This document shows, piece after piece, positions 10,656-21,879 of a stretch of 64,000 nucleotides of DNA (positions are counted from its first letter, which is position 1; the number at the start of each line of letters is the position of its first letter). The notes under the pieces were generated by a model. That model searched no databases. It was not told the DNA's origin and saw nothing but the letters and a program-made list of their open reading frames with translations. The translations under genes and the position numbers were made by a program. This stretch comes from Zerene cesonia (lineage: Eukaryota > Arthropoda > Insecta > Lepidoptera > Pieridae), in contig NC_052117.1 of assembly GCF_012273895.1 (NCBI RefSeq), forward strand, positions 7,014,406 through 7,078,405, in the 5' to 3' direction.

Positions 10656-11457
10656 GAGAGGAACAGTGAGTTTTGTTTAAACAAGCACGTGTTATGAAAA
10701 CGCATAAATTATATAAATCTTGAAGAAACAATTCATTTTCTATTTCTATAGAAGTGTTTAGAAAATTTTATGGATCGCGCTCATTTATATTGTAATTGTA
10801 CTTATATTTTACAATTGCTGAGATATGTTATAGTAATAATTGAAGTAATTTCATACATAAATATTATAACAATTTAGATTCGGGTGATATTCTCAAACAC
10901 CATCGACTTCTGTAATGCTTTGTAATTTGCTAACTATTTATCAAAGAAATGGGCGTTTCATCCGCTTCTATTCGACAATTCAGATAAATAGGGAAGAAGA
11001 ATCATAGAACGACTTGAGTTGTAAAAATAAAACCAGGACCTAGAAAATGACCGTAAAGTTTAAGCTGAAAATAAAAATGTTATTTTTGACTCCCATTTTA
11101 TTCGTCGTAAAAGCGAGAAAGTTTAAAGAAACTTGTAAACATTGAGCGGATTTCGCGACTAGTGGCGTCTCGCTGCGAGACACGTAATGAAAAAGTTTGC
11201 AATCGCCTCTTCGAGCTCAGAAACTGTTAGTGGTGTATTTAGGACACGCGTACTAATGGAGTTTTCTCATAAAATACAGTCTGCTACGTGTCGTGTCAAA
11301 CTATTTTTATTGCTTCGGAATGTCTTGAACAATTGTCACGTATTTTGGGTACCAAATACACTTAAAGCGCTTTTTATTTTTCTGGTTTATATTTAGAGAA
11401 ATATCAATACTTTGTACTAAAGACTACATTACCGATATCATTACATATATATGTATA
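10656..11457. other. Upstream flank of the plexin-like gene, no feature
   Basis: AT-rich, with a slightly GC-richer patch at 11140-11190 (GTGGCGTCTCGCTGCGAGAC). No coding frame accepted. Confidence 0.4.
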
Positions 11458-12499
11458 CTAGCTGTGCCNNNNNNNNNNNNNNNNNNNNNNNNNNNNNNNN
11501 NNNNNNNNNNNNNNNNNNNNNNNNNNNNNNNNNNNNNNNNNNNNNNNNNNNNNNNNNNNNNNNNNNNNNNNNNNNNNNNNNNNNNNNNNNNNNNNNNNNN
11601 NNNNNNNNNNNNNNNNNNNNNNNNNNNNNNNNNNNNNNNNNNNNNNNNNNNNNNNNNNNNNNNNNNNNNNNNNNNNNNNNNNNNNNNNNNNNNNNNNNNN
11701 NNNNNNNNNNNNNNNNNNNNNNNNNNNNNNNNNNNNNNNNNNNNNNNNNNNNNNNNNNNNNNNNNNNNNNNNNNNNNNNNNNNNNNNNNNNNNNNNNNNN
11801 NNNNNNNNNNNNNNNNNNNNNNNNNNNNNNNNNNNNNNNNNNNNNNNNNNNNNNNNNNNNNNNNNNNNNNNNNNNNNNNNNNNNNNNNNNNNNNNNNNNN
11901 NNNNNNNNNNNNNNNNNNNNNNNNNNNNNNNNNNNNNNNNNNNNNNNNNNNNNNNNNNNNNNNNNNNNNNNNNNNNNNNNNNNNNNNNNNNNNNNNNNNN
12001 NNNNNNNNNNNNNNNNNNNNNNNNNNNNNNNNNNNNNNNNNNNNNNNNNNNNNNNNNNNNNNNNNNNNNNNNNNNNNNNNNNNNNNNNNNNNNNNNNNNN
12101 NNNNNNNNNNNNNNNNNNNNNNNNNNNNNNNNNNNNNNNNNNNNNNNNNNNNNNNNNNNNNNNNNNNNNNNNNNNNNNNNNNNNNNNNNNNNNNNNNNNN
12201 NNNNNNNNNNNNNNNNNNNNNNNNNNNNNNNNNNNNNNNNNNNNNNNNNNNNNNNNNNNNNNNNNNNNNNNNNNNNNNNNNNNNNNNNNNNNNNNNNNNN
12301 NNNNNNNNNNNNNNNNNNNNNNNNNNNNNNNNNNNNNNNNNNNNNNNNNNNNNNNNNNNNNNNNNNNNNNNNNNNNNNNNNNNNNNNNNNNNNNNNNNNN
12401 NNNNNNNNNNNNNNNNNNNNNNNNNNNNNNNNNNNNNNNNNNNNNNNNNNNNNNNNNNNNNNNNNNNNACAAACTTTCGCATTTATAATATTAATAGGA
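11458..12499 (-). mobile_element. Lep1-like Helitron (H1), copy 4, interrupted by a 1000-N assembly gap
   Basis: CTAGCTGTGCC at 11458-11468 is the reversed 3' end of H1. After exactly 1000 N (11469-12468), ACAAACTTTCGCATTTATAA ending in TTAATAGGA is its reversed 5' end, with A and T as outer flanks. If this is one ordinary copy, only about 160 bp are missing. Confidence 0.7.
11469..12468. other. Assembly gap of exactly 1000 N
   Basis: Uniform N run of round length, so probably a placeholder. The long open frames across it are artefacts. Confidence 0.95.
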
Positions 12500-13357
12500 T
12501 ATGGTAATAGGTGAACTGCATTGGATAAGTCTGGTCTACTTGTATATACTTTGTAACTTTTTAATACGAATTCAGATGATATTAAATTACGAATGTACGC
12601 TATGCATTTATGCCTATTTCAGAATAGTGCAGATCCTACACATTGAATATCACTTTATATAATATTTAATACATAAGTATCGTATATACGCACATTGATT
12701 ACACCAATTTCGGTCAAACATATAATAGCAAATTAATTCAACCACAATGATAATAAAATGATAGTTGGAGGGTAACTTTTAATCGTCGAACCTTAATTGC
12801 CTTTGATGAAAGCTACCATGTCATAAGTCATTAGGTGTTGTCACGCGTGCCTGGTTGTCTTATGCATTGATTGACATTAAAAGACTTGGGAAATGACTAT
12901 ATGTTATGTGAGTGATGGAGATTTCTTTTTATTGTAATCAATACCCATATATTTTTATAAAATCTTGTCAAACTGAAGTGCTACATGTCGGAGCGTTTCC
13001 TAATTATTTTTGCTTTTTGAGATAAAACAGTCTACTCTAAATTATTACATAATTATTAAATATTAACATTAATTGAAATATATCACTACAATAAATTTGT
13101 AGATGCTTTAAAAAATATTACAACTGATAGGCGGGTATGTATATTGAGGCGTTTTTTTAGTAGTCCTCTGGATAAATAATAAAGTTTGTAAGACAACATG
13201 GGAGCAATTTAGTCTACATAAGGGTGATTTAAATAAATTTTAGCCTAATTACATACATAATATCATAGCATTAAGAACACATCACTGGCAATTCTAGGGA
13301 TAATATTTTTCAAAATATTTATAGCTTAATAACTTTGAAAAGAACATACAGGCACGT
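12500..13357. other. Gene-free AT-rich stretch, 3' flank of the MBF2-like gene
   Basis: No AATAAA is obvious on the minus strand within the first 100 nt after the MBF2-like stop. No repeat recognised. Confidence 0.4.
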
Positions 13358-13669
13358 TTAGGTAGCAACCGTAGTTGCGTCTATAGTTTTATTAGTATCA
13401 GTAGCATTCCCTGAATCTGCATGTTGGTCGACGACGATAGTAGTTTCAATACCATTTGCATCTGTTGTTGTTTCAGAAGATTTTACACTCGTAGCAGTCC
13501 TTGGAGGTATCTTGTTTGCGCAACCAACATACACGTTGACAGATATGGGATAGCTGTATAGAGATGTTAGGCGTAGGACTAAGTATTTCTGTTGGAGACC
13601 ACCGCGAATTATCTCTACTTTTGGGCCTCGACCGATGCCGAGGCGGTCGACCACTCTGAAGTAGGTTAT
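13358..13669 (-). CDS. Exon 2 of the MBF2-like gene
   Basis: Acceptor TTTTCAG precedes 13669; the frame is open for 103 codons to TAA at 13358-13360. It carries the diagnostic half of the MBF2 domain (about 50 residues), then a Lys-Ile-Pro-Pro linker and the Thr/Ala-rich tail. Confidence 0.75.
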   Translation of the reverse strand: MTYFRVVDRLGIGRGPKVEIIRGGLQQKYLVLRLTSLYSYPISVNVYVGCANKIPPRTATSVKSSETTTDANGIETTIVVDQHADSGNATDTNKTIDATTVAT

Positions 13670-14334
13670 CTGAAAATGTATTTAATTGTTTAAAATTTTT
13701 CAAGTTTATGTATGTACTTATTAAGTTATATAATACCATCGAAAGATACTACCCACAGCATAGGAATATGCCCTAATATATTTATAAAGTGTCCATCATA
13801 ATCACACTAATATTCTAAGTGTGAAAATTTGTTAGTTTGGATGTTTGTCCGTTAATCACACTGAAACTACTGAACGGATTTTGATTTTGATGAAATTTTG
13901 TATACAGATAGGGTAAGAGCTTACTTGGGTGATAGGAAATCCTATTTTTAATTTTTATTTTTATCCCGATTACGGGTGGAGCCGGGACGAGCGTCTAGTA
14001 ATATATAAAATTTGTTGCATTAAAAGTATATAGTAAACGATTCATATTATTTATTTTCGATTAAATATTTTGTGAAAAAAATATTGTCATACGTACAGAT
14101 CTTCATTTTTGGTTTAGGGAGAAATTAAAAAATATGTAATTTATTGTAAACACTTACAGGACATTTGAATAGTCTTCCATACTTCGCATATATTTTCCTA
14201 AAAGGCACTTTTTCTTTATACAGTCGGTCTTGGGCCACCAGAATGTCATTTTTCTTAAACATACCCACATAGAAATCTCTACTGAAAATTCTGTTAAATA
14301 AACAAAATAAAAATAACACTATATAAACTTTCAT
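13358..14334 (-). CDS. MBF2-family small secreted protein with Thr-rich C-terminal extension (two exons)
   Basis: Exon 1 (14334-14158, 59 aa) and exon 2 (13669-13358, 103 aa plus stop) join in phase 0 across a 488-bp intron with GTAAGT donor and TTTTCAG acceptor, giving 162 aa. Residues 1-18 are a signal peptide (MKVYIVLFLFCLFNRIFS). The first exon has the YVG...DILV pattern of the family. The second opens with ITYFRVVDRLG and continues with GPKVEIIRGG, LVLRLTS and ISVNVYVG, matching the MBF2 signature of the type ITYIRVTD...GG...V.I.....F.V.IYG. MBF2 was named from a Bombyx co-activator, but most members are small secreted insect proteins of unclear function. This one adds about 50 residues after the domain, rich in Thr, Ser, Asp and Ala (for example TTVAT at the end), which most members lack as far as I know. 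The intron carries a Helitron-like insertion. Family assignment is from motif recall, without a search. Confidence 0.75.
13802..13998 (+). mobile_element. Helitron-like element inside the MBF2-like intron
   Basis: Starts TCACACTAATATTCTAAGTG after an A, contains ACTACTGAACGGATTTTG, and ends ACGGGTGGAGCCGGGACGAG then CGTCTAG before a T. It has Helitron termini but an interior unlike H1. Its right end is about 160 bp from the donor of the host intron. Confidence 0.75.
14158..14334 (-). CDS. Exon 1 of the MBF2-like gene
   Basis: Begins at ATG 14334, encodes the signal peptide and the N-terminal strand region, and ends after a Lys-Cys-Pro codon triplet directly before GTAAGT (14157-14152). Reading through the donor gives a stop ten codons later, consistent with intron sequence. 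Confidence 0.75.
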
Positions 14335-14574
14335 ATCGATATTTTCGGATAAAGAAAATTAAATAGTATGCGTATACATTAATTGAATAATAAAATTTTA
14401 CAAGGTGATTATGATTTTATAACGTAATTAAATATAAAATAAACGTATTGTTATCGGTTTACGAAATACTTATATGGGAATTTGTTCGGGAATTGATACT
14501 GTTAACTGATATATCAGATCCGTTTTTGTTACAAGAATCTTATTTTTATTATTTTACCTTTTTGTTTCTGTGTC

Positions 14575-14732
14575 ATCTATGTTTACAGTGAGCATATTGT
14601 ACTTAGAAAGATCTTTTTTTTCAACCACAATTCTTAATCTATCTTTGTACAAAATTTCATCGAAATCGGTTCAGTCGTTTTGGCGTGAATACGTATCAAA
14701 CGACCTCATATTCACGTAATATTAGTATGAGA
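14575..14732 (-). mobile_element. Helitron-like fragment, 3' end lost
   Basis: On the minus strand it opens TCTCATACTAATATTACGTG, then shows ACGCCAAAACGACTGAACCG and ATTTCGATGAAATTTTGTAC, the usual middle of such elements. It fades without a CTAG. Confidence 0.6.
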
Positions 14733-15728
14733 ACAGCGCGTTCCAACAAATAAAATTTTCAGCTCTATATCATTAGTATTGAAGTATAGATATACGCAGT
14801 TATTAATTCAGTGACTACTTAGTACATCTCGCTAACCATGAGAGCTAAATAGGTTGTAGGTAGCCTGGCTTGTAGCAAATCTAGTACGTGACCTGTATGT
14901 AACAAGGATCCTGTGTTCAGTATTAAATTTACCTATTACTAAAACATTAGATAATATATTCACTGCTTTTATCTTAACATATATTTCAGAAAGAAATATG
15001 TATTCAATTTTGATTAAATGTTTGAAGAAATAATAATCAATATTAAAAACTTATACGTACTTATACTGCAAAAAAATCTATTATATATAGTAACTCAGGA
15101 TCACACAAAGTACTGCATTATATAATCAAGACACCTAAAATTTGTAAATCAAATTCAAGATTAATAACACTTCCAAACTAAATTCTTAAACAAATATATT
15201 CTCTCAAACTTCAAGATAAAATATATTTGTTCAGAAATGTTATTGAAAATTGATGCATCGGATTATTGTCACGCTGTCACTCGAACACGGCGTTCTTAAT
15301 AAAATTTTCCAATATGCATTCGCGCGTATCTCGAAGCCTGTCTATGGGAATTTATGTTAGGTTTTGAATTATATATCGCATGTTGACTTTTATAAAATTG
15401 TCTTTTGATTTTGTTAATATTACGTTCTAAATGAGAAGCGAAAGGCTTCTGGCAATAAAACATTAATAAAAACATTACATTGTTTGATTGTTTTTTTGTG
15501 TGCAGGTAATAAATTATGTTATGAGTTGCGATGGGTACGGTGGCGATATTTAACCAGACAATAATTTGTTTGAATGTATCAGCTATGAAACATATCCTTA
15601 GCTAATTGTTCTAAATGATGGCCCTTTTTTTAGCAATGTGGAAGGAGAATTCGACTCCTATTCTTCAAGTATATACTGAGAGACCAATGTACCAGTAGGT
15701 CAAACTTACCGAGTGTAGTCCGGCCATG
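14733..15728. other. Gene-free AT-rich stretch
   Basis: Nothing recognised. Confidence 0.4.
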
Positions 15729-15743
15729 ATTAAACATCTTTTG

Positions 15744-15866
15744 GAAATTTTGATTACGGTTAGGCAAGATACGCAGGTTCGAATCCTGCCTCGTGATCAA
15801 ATTTTTTCTATTCTTTCAAAATTTCTAATTTATAAAGCATTTCAATGCTATAAAACTAAAAATTAA
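15744..15866 (+). mobile_element. tRNA-derived SINE-C, copy 1, with perfect 15-bp TSD
   Basis: Direct-orientation copy: tRNA-like GGTTAGGCAAGATACGCAGG, T-arm GCAGGTTCGAATCCTGC, then CTCGTGATCAAATTTTTTC and the family tail ATAAAGCATTTCAATGCT, ending AACTAAAAATTAA. ATTAAACATCTTTTG occurs at 15729-15743 and again at 15867-15881. The tRNA head is truncated upstream of the anticodon arm. Confidence 0.85.
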
Positions 15867-15881
15867 ATTAAACATCTTTTG

Positions 15882-17300
15882 TTTGATTAGTAATGACCGA
15901 TATTTCGACCAGGCCTCCACTTGAATTGTACTAATTGACATTGCTACTTAGCACGGCTTGAAATAATTGATCATGAGGCAAACAATAGTCCACGGCAGTC
16001 AATCTAATATAGGATAATCTTGTAAATGAGATCTTTTTATTGGGTAATGGTCTGAGATAAAGAAGATTACGTTCAATATGAATGCTGTTTCATTGAGTTA
16101 ATTGGGCCGGGTTTGAGGTGAAATGAATGTTGGTGAATTATCCTGTTGTGAATTACGATTTCACGAATATTTTCGCTGTGAGAATTTTTATTATTTACCA
16201 TCTTTTTGTTCGCGTGCTGTTCATGTGTTTGTTTTATTTTCGTAGCTAGTAACTCGTCCTGGCTTCTTCCGAGATGATAAGTATTTGCTACATTACTTGG
16301 CAAAGGAGCAGTTTTTTTTTTATGGTACAAGGTTTTTAAAATCTGTTCAAATCAGAATCAATTCTTTGTATAATTATTAATCTTGTATACATTATTATAC
16401 AGAAAAAAAAACATCGAACATGTGAAGTAACTTTACTTTGGTTTAAAATATCAGAGATTGTTAGGATTATGCATTTTAAATTATTTATTTGCTGAAATTA
16501 TTAATACTATATTTTTTGTTCTAACTAGATATAAATTCGGCCGTTTTAATACCTTTAGATACATAATATAAAGACGTACAAGGCCTTCCATATGAGGTTT
16601 TCATCGTTCAGCGTCAGAACCCCTGTGTAGCTGAAAAAAGGTTTAATCGAATTTAGTTGAAAGCGCATAGACAAAGCGATATCCAAAAAATTCAATCACT
16701 TAGTGTTGTGATTGACAAAACTAAATTGCACTAAAACTATTGGACCACGATTCATTTATTGTGTAGCTTAGCTTATCAACTAACGTTTCATCAAATATTC
16801 ATATTTTGTATAGAGTTTATATGGATATTTTAACGGGATGAATTCATTGATATGATTGCGTTATCATTTAATAATTTTATTGGATTTTTTTTCCTGTATA
16901 ATACGAAATGTGAGGAACATATGTGTGTCATTTACAGTTAAAACCAAACAAGAAATATTTTTTTTTACCAAAATTGGATTGTGGGAAGATATAGTCTTAG
17001 CGATCGTAACGCTCGCTTGAGCGAAAGTCGAGGGTTCGAGCAGAAAATCAATTAATTTCATTGATTCCCAAATACCGATGAGTAGCTATAAATAAGAATT
17101 TATTTGATCCCTTTTATAGTAGAATGGAGCACAAGATATTCCAAGAAAAATTCAGCCGCAGGATTAACAGGTTTGCTAAGACTTCAGATCAAAACACGGC
17201 TTAACAAAACACAAATTAAAATTATTATTTCCATAAACAACACTTTGCATGTAATTAAATCTCAAAAGTGCATGTATCTTTTGAATTTCATTGAAGTTAT
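15882..17300. other. Gene-free stretch
   Basis: A minus-strand open frame at 16073-16330 is not low-complexity, but it has no ATG of its own near the start, no splice signals and no recognised family. A tRNA-like GGGTTCGAGCAG at about 17031 is too degraded to assign. Confidence 0.35.
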
Positions 17301-17312
17301 TCAGGGCATAAT

Positions 17313-17479
17313 CATCATCATTATGGACATGCCGGATGTTTTCCTTAACCAATTGAACAGTGGTGATGTTATCCACATGTGCAGATAAATTGAAAAATCA
17401 ATTTATTTCCCGCACGCTCGCCTGGTCTCGAACCCCGACTTGTCCATTTTAAGTCGTCACCACTGAGTCACCACAGCAC
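17313..17479 (-). mobile_element. RTE-like LINE 3' end, copy 2, with 12-bp TSD
   Basis: Begins CATCATCATTATGGACATGC on the plus strand and contains GCAGATAAATTGAAAAATCA, GCACGCTCGCCTGG and CGAACCCCGACTTG, shared with the copy at 57753. TCAGGGCATAAT flanks it at 17301-17312 and 17480-17491. An internal part present in the longer copy is missing. Confidence 0.8.
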
Positions 17480-18043
17480 TCAGGGCATAATATAGTCTTG
17501 TTATTAGCAGATTTTATATTTAAAAAATATTAACCTAACAAAGAGTCAAAAAAGCAAACATACGACCAACATCTTAATACAGATCCGTCTTTACCCTGAT
17601 ATATATAAAACTCTGAAATTGAAAACAATAATAACAAACTTTCTTGAAAAGAAATGAAAATGCTTTCTCATAAGGGTTTAGGAAACTCGGGGATAATACA
17701 CAATGTATGATGTGAAGTGTTAAGTAGGTACTTAAGACCGACAATAGAATCCGGGGAAATGTTGTTAGCGCTCTCAAATCCGGCTTTCACACTAATGTGT
17801 TTATTTATAAGCAATTTCCTTTATGTTAGTGTGGAATGTACGAGCGTACGGTTTGTAGCGAAACGCGTTATATTGGTTGACAGGTATTTATTATATCGTC
17901 TTATAGATGTGTTCATGATTTTTAGTACACTTTTATTAGCTTTAACTGTATGCTAGTATAAAATTGACTTCTTTCCACATTAATCTGAATTATTTTTATT
18001 TAATTCAAATTTTATTCATCGGTGACAATACAATTATTACATT

Positions 18044-18276
18044 TAGCTGGAGGCCCATATCCTTTTCCTTCCCCTTCCCAGTCCTTTCCTTTATTCCTCT
18101 CGCCAATCCTTTCTTAATCCCTTACCAATTTAAAGTCGGCAATCCATTTGTAGAGGCGTAAGGTCTGTAATCGACTTTACGCCTCTACAAATGTTCATGG
18201 GCGGTGGTAGCGCTTACCATCAGGCGTCCCACCAGCTCCATTGCCGACTGTGACATAAAAAAAAAAAAAAAAAAAG
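18044..18276 (+). mobile_element. SINE-A, copy 2, 5'-truncated
   Basis: Begins in the GGAGGCCCATATCCTTTTCC part and runs to TGACATAAAA with an A tail. An internal hairpin TTTGTAGAGGCGTAA / TTTACGCCTCTACAAA is nearly perfect here and recognisable in copies 3, 6 and 9. Confidence 0.8.
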
Positions 18277-18419
18277 CATGAGTTCATTTTGTTATGATGA
18301 TTAGGATAGCCAGTGGTGAAAGTACTTTATCCGAGTCTAGCAGTGTGCAGCACAATAAGATAAGTATTAAACAATTTGTAATTATATTTGTTCATAAAAT
18401 CTATGCTAAAGCTTATATA

Positions 18420-18607
18420 AAGCTGGAAAGTTTGTTTGTTTATTTGTTTAAACTCGCTAATCTCAGGATTTACTGAAGCGATTTAAAAAATTCTTACACC
18501 ATTGCATACGTATGGGATTCCTGAGTGCAGTCTATATAATATGAGTCTATATGCAGTCTATATAATACGAGTACATGTACCAAGAGCAAAACGGGGTTTA
18601 CCGCTAG
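18420..18607 (+). mobile_element. Helitron-like element (H2 family) with an internal tandem duplication
   Basis: GAAAGTTTGTTTGTTTATTTG and AATCTCAGGATTTACTGAAG lead to an end GGTTTACCGCTAG before T. The central segment GCAGTCTATATAAT occurs twice, 26 bp apart (18527 and 18553). Confidence 0.6.
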
Positions 18608-19113
18608 TAACATTATAAATGAAGAGGTTCACATCATCACAGATAACAAAATACCAATATGACTAGTCCCAAGTTAGAAAAACAGTACAAAATATTGCTC
18701 CCTATGTTTATATCATCGATAACAAGTTTAGGGTTCTATGATTCGCGTAATAATGATAATGAATGAGGGACCACGTGTAAGGGGATGCACGTTAAATGCA
18801 ACTGAAGCATGAGTATTTTTTCATATGCTTGTTATTTATGTGCTATTCTATGTCGATAAGACGTAATCTCGAGTCTCCTTAGATTATGTACAATATTAAG
18901 ACTACATTATTTAATATTTACGTTTTTAAATATGATATCGTATTTTTAAATTACTGTTTATTTCTTCGATAATAAATTGCAATGTTTGTTACTATAAAAA
19001 TAATATTGGCTCTAATACACGGGAGGTAAAATTCATAAATTGTTTTTCCTGGAAAAATTCTGTTAGTTGTATTTTTTTAACCTTATTCTCTATTTGAGCA
19101 TATAAACACTTAC

Positions 19114-19174
19114 CTGTAAGGCACGCCGTTCAGCTTGATTATCAGTTTTGCGTCGCCACTTGCTACCTGCAACC
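19114..19174 (-). CDS. Candidate orphan internal exon
   Basis: On the minus strand a 61-bp block is bounded by ACATACGCAG and GTAAGTG, a good acceptor and donor. One frame reads SGDAKLIIKLNGVPYR, which looks like a real beta-strand-rich piece; another frame is also open. The block is less AT-rich than its surroundings. I found no partner exons and do not recognise the family. An alternative acceptor eight bases further in (GGGTTGCAG) is possible. Confidence 0.35.
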
Positions 19175-19519
19175 CTGCGTATGTCGTAATATTATTATTC
19201 AAGCATATTTAAATCAAACTACAAACTAAAGTGTAACCACATAATTCTATAAGTCTCTGGTTAATAAAATACGAATACAGTTGAACATTTGAAACCTACC
19301 ATTCTGTGATATAATCAAACATGGAAAATATCACATGCCTAAAGTATAGACATCAGTTTCAAAGTGAGTTAGACAGTGTACAAGCAACGCGAGCATGTAA
19401 CGTTGTAAATATTTGCATGTATCGCTATTCGCTCTAAGCATTATGCAAGCAGTTAAAGGGAATATTTAGTAAGATTGCCCAGTGAGGAATATCGATTGGT
19501 GTAACGGAGATATATAATA

Positions 19520-19726
19520 TCCTACTAATATTATAAATGCGAAAGTTTGTAAGGATGTGTGTGTGTTTGTTTGTTGTTGCTCTTTCACGCAAAAACTATT
19601 GAACCGATTGCAATGCAATTTGGTACATAGACAGCTGGACTATTGGAATAACATATAGGCAACTTTATGTCCCGATATTCGTACGGGATACGGACTTACG
19701 CGGGTGAAACCACGGGGCACAGTTAG
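19520..19726 (+). mobile_element. Lep1-like Helitron (H1), copy 5
   Basis: Full length; CTAG has mutated to TTAG and the stem to CGCGG/CCACG. A GTTTGTTTGTTG expansion is present near the start. Confidence 0.85.
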
Positions 19727-19780
19727 TTAGAAAATGGCACGGAATGTCTAATTCAATGTTTTATACTCGATGTATTGATC

Positions 19781-19905
19781 ATCATTAGCCCATTTATGTT
19801 TCCCTCTGTAGGAAGATAGGCAGCTATGTGGGTTCATGGTCCACCACAGCTCTTAGCAGATGACACATGTCGTCGTACTTTTGATTCTTTGATTAATACA
19901 TCATC
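19781..19905 (-). mobile_element. RTE-like LINE 3' end, copy 3, diverged
   Basis: CATCATTAGCCCATTTATG, GTCCACCAC and ATGTCGTCGTACTTTTGATTC follow the same order as in the 57753 copy. No clean duplication is visible at its ends. Confidence 0.65.
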
Positions 19906-19930
19906 ATTTGAATTGTACTGCTTTATATCA

Positions 19931-20243
19931 TCGACGGCAATGGAGCTGGTGAGTCGCTTGATGATAAGCGCTACCACCACCCATGAACATTTGGAGAGGC
20001 GTAAGGTTTGCAGTCGACCTTACAAATGGATTGCCGACTTCAAATTGAAAAGAGATTAAGAAAGGATTGACGAGATGAATAAAGTAAAGGATTGTGTCAG
20101 GGCTACGAAAACTATATGAGTCTCCGGCCCCCCACTCACCGAACGAAACACAGCAGTATGCTATTTCACGCCGGTCTTCTATGGGGATGTGGGGATATTC
20201 CCCGGTGCGGGCTGGTCCAATTTCAGCCGAAGCCTGCTCGACT
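19931..20243 (-). mobile_element. SINE-A, copy 3, reverse orientation
   Basis: CGGCAATGGAGCTGGTGAGTC through GAGGCGTAAGG, CTCACCGAACGAAACACAGC and CCCGGTGCGGGCTGGTCCAA to CGAAGCCTGCTCGAC. It is nearly complete but lacks a poly(T) at its left side. Confidence 0.8.
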
Positions 20244-20245
20244 AC

Positions 20246-21063
20246 AAAATATATGTTTTATTAATATAATTTTAAAAGTAGTGGTAGTTTGTGATATATA
20301 AGTATGAGTTATATTGCTGTATCCGTATTTTCATTTAAAAATAAACTTAAGTATTTTTGTAGCTCGAGGCGGTCTAACAATTCTCACTGAAATTTTAATC
20401 TTCCGTAAATCTTCAAATATTTATGAAAGGCATCGGCTAAATCCTTGCAGAATAAAATAAACAGCTTCAGATAATCCTATAAAATTTTCCAATTTCGGCC
20501 CTTGGCGGCACCTGTGTCGTACCATGGCGGAATGAATATTTTCGACAATTCCTATTCAAATACCTTGTACAAGGTGCGTCCTTTAGTGCTGTTTATAAAA
20601 ATATTGGTAAGTGGAACCATTTTCATATTTATGGAAAATGTTGGATACAGTCTTTGTGATCGAGGAAGAAAGAGATATTTTTTTTCTGATGTGAAACGTA
20701 GTACAGGGTTCAATTACAAAAAAAATAAAATATAGTTTTAATTTGATTTGGTGGGGCCACAGAGGACTTTCAAATTAAAAAGAATTTTCCAAATCGTGGC
20801 GTCTATCGAGTGACCATAGAGATATGAAACTTTAATTCCATTTAATGTTTAGTATGTACGTTATATATTTAATATATTTTATGTTCAATAACTATTTGTA
20901 AAAACGCTACAGATCGCTATTACCGCACGTTATGCTACCCGAAAAGTGACCTTGTAAAACTGTTATACGTTGAACCTATTCTATTTGTAAATAAAATAGG
21001 TATAAAAAAATATTTGTAAATTATTCGCAGCTTCCGCAAATACCATCCATATTTAATAACCAA
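20246..21063. other. Gene-free stretch
   Basis: AT-rich with no accepted frame or repeat; a small GC-richer patch (TTCGGCCCTTGGCGGCACC) lies at about 20495. Confidence 0.4.
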
Positions 21064-21250
21064 TCCTACTAATATTATAAATGCGAAAGTTTGTAAAGAT
21101 GTGTGTGTTTGTTGCTATTTCACGCAAAGACTACTGAACTGATTGCAATGAAATTTGGTACGTAGATAGTTGGACAACTGGAATAACAAATAGGCAACTT
21201 TTTATCCCGATATTCCTACTTACGCGGGTGAAACCTCAGGGCGCAGCTAG
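21064..21250 (+). mobile_element. Lep1-like Helitron (H1), copy 6, short internal deletion
   Basis: Complete termini (TC...CTAG, A and T flanks). The GGGATACGGA segment before the hairpin is deleted and the stem is degraded (CCTCAGG). Confidence 0.85.
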
Positions 21251-21879
21251 TCCTGTATACTTTCTGAAAAGCCGAAAAAAAACATTGCCAAATATTAATA
21301 GGCAGCTGACAGACGATTTCTATCGAGTCCCCAAATAAATGTAAATCAATCATTTTGTTAGCCTTTGAAGATTAGGGCTTAATGCGAAATCAATTTTGGT
21401 TTGAAGATGTACAAATGGACTTAAGAAAAAGGTATTGGGAATATTAATAAGTCTCTCAGGATGTCGAGTTGGTACTTAGGCTTGTTAATCTCGACCTTCT
21501 TAGGAAAATATTGCTTATTCGGAAATTCGCGATAACATTTCATTTATTAGATGTTACATGAATAATAAATTATGTTTATATACTATGGTGAACGAAATAT
21601 TTTTATAGATCGTATCACGTGTACTAAAAATTATTTTCTTTATATAGGGGGCGTATACATTATACCTTAATCCTTAATTATATAGAAATAAAAATATAGA
21701 AATAAATTGAATAAAATTGTTAAATGATTTATTTCTTAATGTTATAAACTCGACTTAACTAAAGGAAATAATTGAACAAGAGTTCGCTTTAAACCGCTAT
21801 TGAATTGTCATTACAATGAGGCAACGTTTGAAAGCAGTTTCGACAGAAAGTGTTGGTAAAAGCTGGAAATAAATTATTA

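Noticed and set aside
10525..10731. Minus-strand 68-codon frame overlapping the start of the plexin-like gene
   Set aside because: It is an out-of-frame shadow crossing the TATA box and signal-peptide region.
11424..12507. Long open frames on both strands of over 340 codons
   Set aside because: They consist almost entirely of the N run and have no sequence content.
16073..16330. 85-codon minus-strand frame as a neuropeptide-like exon
   Set aside because: Its start is not ATG, there are no dibasic cleavage sites in a repeated pattern, and a stop lies just upstream without an acceptor.
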